A DNA stretch of 40,041 bases from a virus, in IMG/VR virus record IMGVR_UViG_3300027743_000055, positions 1 through 40,041 of that record. One strand, given 5' to 3'. The translations under genes and the position numbers were made by a program. This document shows positions 38,690 through 40,041 of the stretch, piece by piece; positions within the stretch are counted from its first letter, which is position 1; the number at the start of each line of letters is the position of its first letter. The notes under the pieces were generated by a model. It saw nothing but the letters and a program-made list of their open reading frames with translations, was not told where the DNA came from and did no database searches.

Positions 38690-39899
38690 GGCCTAGTAGT
38701 TCTCTGGCTATTTGCCGTTCATGCTCGGTTGCGTCGGGATCGTTGAGGATCTTATTAGCCTCCTCAAGTGCTTCCAGAGTAGGTCCAGCCCGTGGTACTA
38801 CCAGCGCAGCCGCTGTGGTTTCCCGTCTGAGTTGTTCCTGCCATGTTTCCGCGAATTCGATGGCAACACTCGGGATGCCGCCTACATGTTTCAACCGGGG
38901 AAGTCTTTCGGGAAGGTGTTCATCAAGGAAGATTCGTACAGCGGTGTGCGGGTTCGGAAGGGCTGCGACCAACTCAACCACTCCAGAGAATTGCTTTTTG
39001 GTGAGAGCACCCTTGCCGTAGTGTGCGATCAAGGCGGGGAGTTCTTCTTGGAGGACTGAGGTGGGAGCGTTCGTCGTCGTCGATTGTTCTGTAGCAGGTA
39101 TATCTACGAACGACGACGACGACTTCTGTTCTTCATCTTCGCCGTAAGAATAGTCAAGCTTTTCAGAACTAATGATGCGGTTCTCGGAAATGTACTGTTG
39201 CAGAACATTCCGGTGCTGTTGCATCAACAACTTAAATGCTGTTACAGCATCTTCCTTGATCTTTTCGAGATGTTGTAATGTTGCTGTTACAGCAACATTG
39301 TCGCGGCCCTCAAACAACTCCGCTGGTATCTTAATACCCAGGATCTGAGTCGGAAACGTGTAAGCAACTTCGCTATTGTTACAGCAACTTTCGTCGTCTA
39401 ATGTTGCTGTAACAGCAACATTTTTGGACTCGACAACAGGACACCAGAGTCCATCTCTCTTTTCGAGCCGCTTGTCTTGAACCAGCTTGGAAAATGAGTG
39501 GGAGATGTTCCCGCGATCTGATTCCTTGAGGCTTAGGATCTGGAGCAGATGCTTCTGGCGCAGGGGAACCGGCTGGCCGTTCTCATCAAGTACGAGATAG
39601 CCCGCGTCATCCTTGAGAAAACACGCCTCACGGGTATGCTTTCCGCACCAGCTATACAGGATCAGAGCCCAATAGACACGTTCGGTCAGGCTTTCCGCCG
39701 TCGCAATATTGTTGACAATGCTTTGCCGGGGCACGGTTGCCCAAGCGGCTAGGGCGTGCTTCTTGACGAGGTCGATATTGGTGAAATCTGAGTGGGGAAC
39801 CGTTACGGCTGACGCGGCTCTCGGCATAGTGCCAGGAGCGCTAGATACAGGATCTTTAATGTTTAGGGGTTTACTGTAAGGTCTTTGGGCTGTTGCCAT
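38682..39899 (-). CDS. Lambda O-like replication initiator, 405 aa
   Basis: The N-terminal region, ALILYSWCGKHTREACFLKD to SLKESDRGNISHSFSKLVQD and KRLEKRDGLWCPVV (about 77-155), reads as a winged-helix domain of the O/replication-initiator type. A low-complexity linker follows (residues about 160-275, with NVAVTATL twice and a Ser/Glu stretch). The C-terminal domain has YGKGALTKKQFSGVVELVAA and PSVAIEFAETWQEQLRRETT, the helicase-recruiting end in O-like proteins. The linker DNA contains iterons, exactly as the lambda origin sits inside gene O. No DnaC- or helicase-like gene is present, so host helicase is expected. The family name is inferred from architecture. Confidence 0.68.
   Translation of the reverse strand: MATAQRPYSKPLNIKDPVSSAPGTMPRAASAVTVPHSDFTNIDLVKKHALAAWATVPRQSIVNNIATAESLTERVYWALILYSWCGKHTREACFLKDDAGYLVLDENGQPVPLRQKHLLQILSLKESDRGNISHSFSKLVQDKRLEKRDGLWCPVVESKNVAVTATLDDESCCNNSEVAYTFPTQILGIKIPAELFEGRDNVAVTATLQHLEKIKEDAVTAFKLLMQQHRNVLQQYISENRIISSEKLDYSYGEDEEQKSSSSFVDIPATEQSTTTNAPTSVLQEELPALIAHYGKGALTKKQFSGVVELVAALPNPHTAVRIFLDEHLPERLPRLKHVGGIPSVAIEFAETWQEQLRRETTAAALVVPRAGPTLEALEEANKILNDPDATEHERQIARELLGHG
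39236..39422. other. Iteron cluster / probable replication origin inside the initiator gene
   Basis: Two 23-bp palindromes share the arms aatgttgctg and cagcaacatt around tta (39277-39299) or taa (39400-39422). A shorter copy atgctg-tta-cagcat lies at 39236-39250, and a half-site ttacagcaac at 39380-39389. They code for residues about 160-222 of the initiator, the linker after its DNA-binding domain. Palindromic repeats within an O-like gene are the established form of lambdoid origins. Confidence 0.65.
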
Positions 39900-39914
39900 T
39901 GGGCGGGCATCCTG

Positions 39915-40041
39915 AAAGATCGGGACTTGAAATTCCGCGCCAATGTAGATATATATATTCTACCTGCGAAACACGGGTTTGTAGCCGTGTGAGCAGCACC
40001 AGTTGGCGTGGACATGCTATGCCTGCTTGTGACAGGTGTAG
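39915..40041. repeat. Right copy of the 127-bp terminal overlap
   Basis: Identical to 1-127; it marks circular closure of the assembly. The promoter of the structured region appears again here at 39927-39955. Bases 39900-39914, between the initiator start and the overlap, hold no gene. Confidence 0.95.

Noticed and set aside
1-40041. tRNA genes
   Set aside because: T-loop-like ggttcaa near 310 and other fragments were examined, but no complete cloverleaf with acceptor stem and anticodon arm could be drawn.

Overview
The window is a complete circular phage genome opened at an arbitrary point. Bases 1-127 are repeated exactly at 39915-40041, so the closed molecule is 39,914 bp. The virion genes follow the order and family types of phage P22: small and large terminase, portal, scaffold, P22-type coat, gp4-like adaptors, spike and fibres, a gp10-like stabilisation protein, and three P22-type ejection proteins. 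It is therefore most likely a short-tailed (podovirus-like) phage of a GC-rich Gram-negative bacterium; a lipoprotein signal and Sec-type signals support the Gram-negative host. A tyrosine integrase and a repressor-like regulatory region suggest a temperate lifestyle. No endolysin and no tRNA gene were recognised.

Layout. 1-675: a consensus promoter, a highly structured non-coding region (candidate ncRNA) and a very small leftward gene. 676-2199: leftward early operon (LuxR-type HTH mini-protein, Gp157-like protein, two unknowns) from a good sigma70 promoter at 2241-2270. 2312-3425: four small rightward genes. 3552-4828: integrase with direct repeats over its start and an inverted repeat after its stop. 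4829-7855: terminase genes, with terL cut into an ATPase half and a nuclease half by an antisense zinc-finger HNH endonuclease gene. 7859-8463: a 36-bp-period array of two alternating conserved decamers separated by variable octamers, directly followed by a Nop/IS110-C-terminal-like protein (8484-9287). 9412-15109: a large secreted beta-helix lipoprotein and many small accessory genes. 15114-34937: the virion operon, interrupted by antisense accessory genes (zinc-ribbon protein, FkbM methyltransferase, holin-like protein). 34882-36125: small leftward genes, one with a Sec signal. 36122-37015: a two-domain HTH regulator, its repeated operators, a palindrome and a small rightward gene ending in a terminator. 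37062-39899: leftward block of cytosine-C5 methyltransferase, two small unknowns, an HNH endonuclease with a clamp-binding-like tail, and an O-like replication initiator with iterons inside its gene.

The outstanding element is 7859-9287. Two alternating repeats, two short variable spacers per 36-nt unit and an adjacent Nop-domain protein are the published hallmarks of TIGR-Tas, an RNA-guided DNA-targeting family found in phages (Faure and colleagues, 2025). Here the Tas protein carries no RuvC or HNH domain, so it would bind DNA rather than cut it, unless it works with a nuclease in trans. The array has 17 units (34 spacers) and sits between the broken terL gene and accessory genes, in the same direction as the late genes.

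How the parts fit: the O-like protein would start replication at its internal iterons using host helicase. TerS and the split TerL would fill a P22-type capsid through the portal. The gp4/gp10-like proteins close the head, the beta-helix spike and the collagen/discoidin and collar fibres bind the host surface, and three ejection proteins deliver DNA. The methyltransferase, FkbM protein, lipoprotein, secreted protein and TIGR-Tas module look like accessory genes for host modification and inter-element competition. Gene identities rest on reading motifs by eye; no database search was run.
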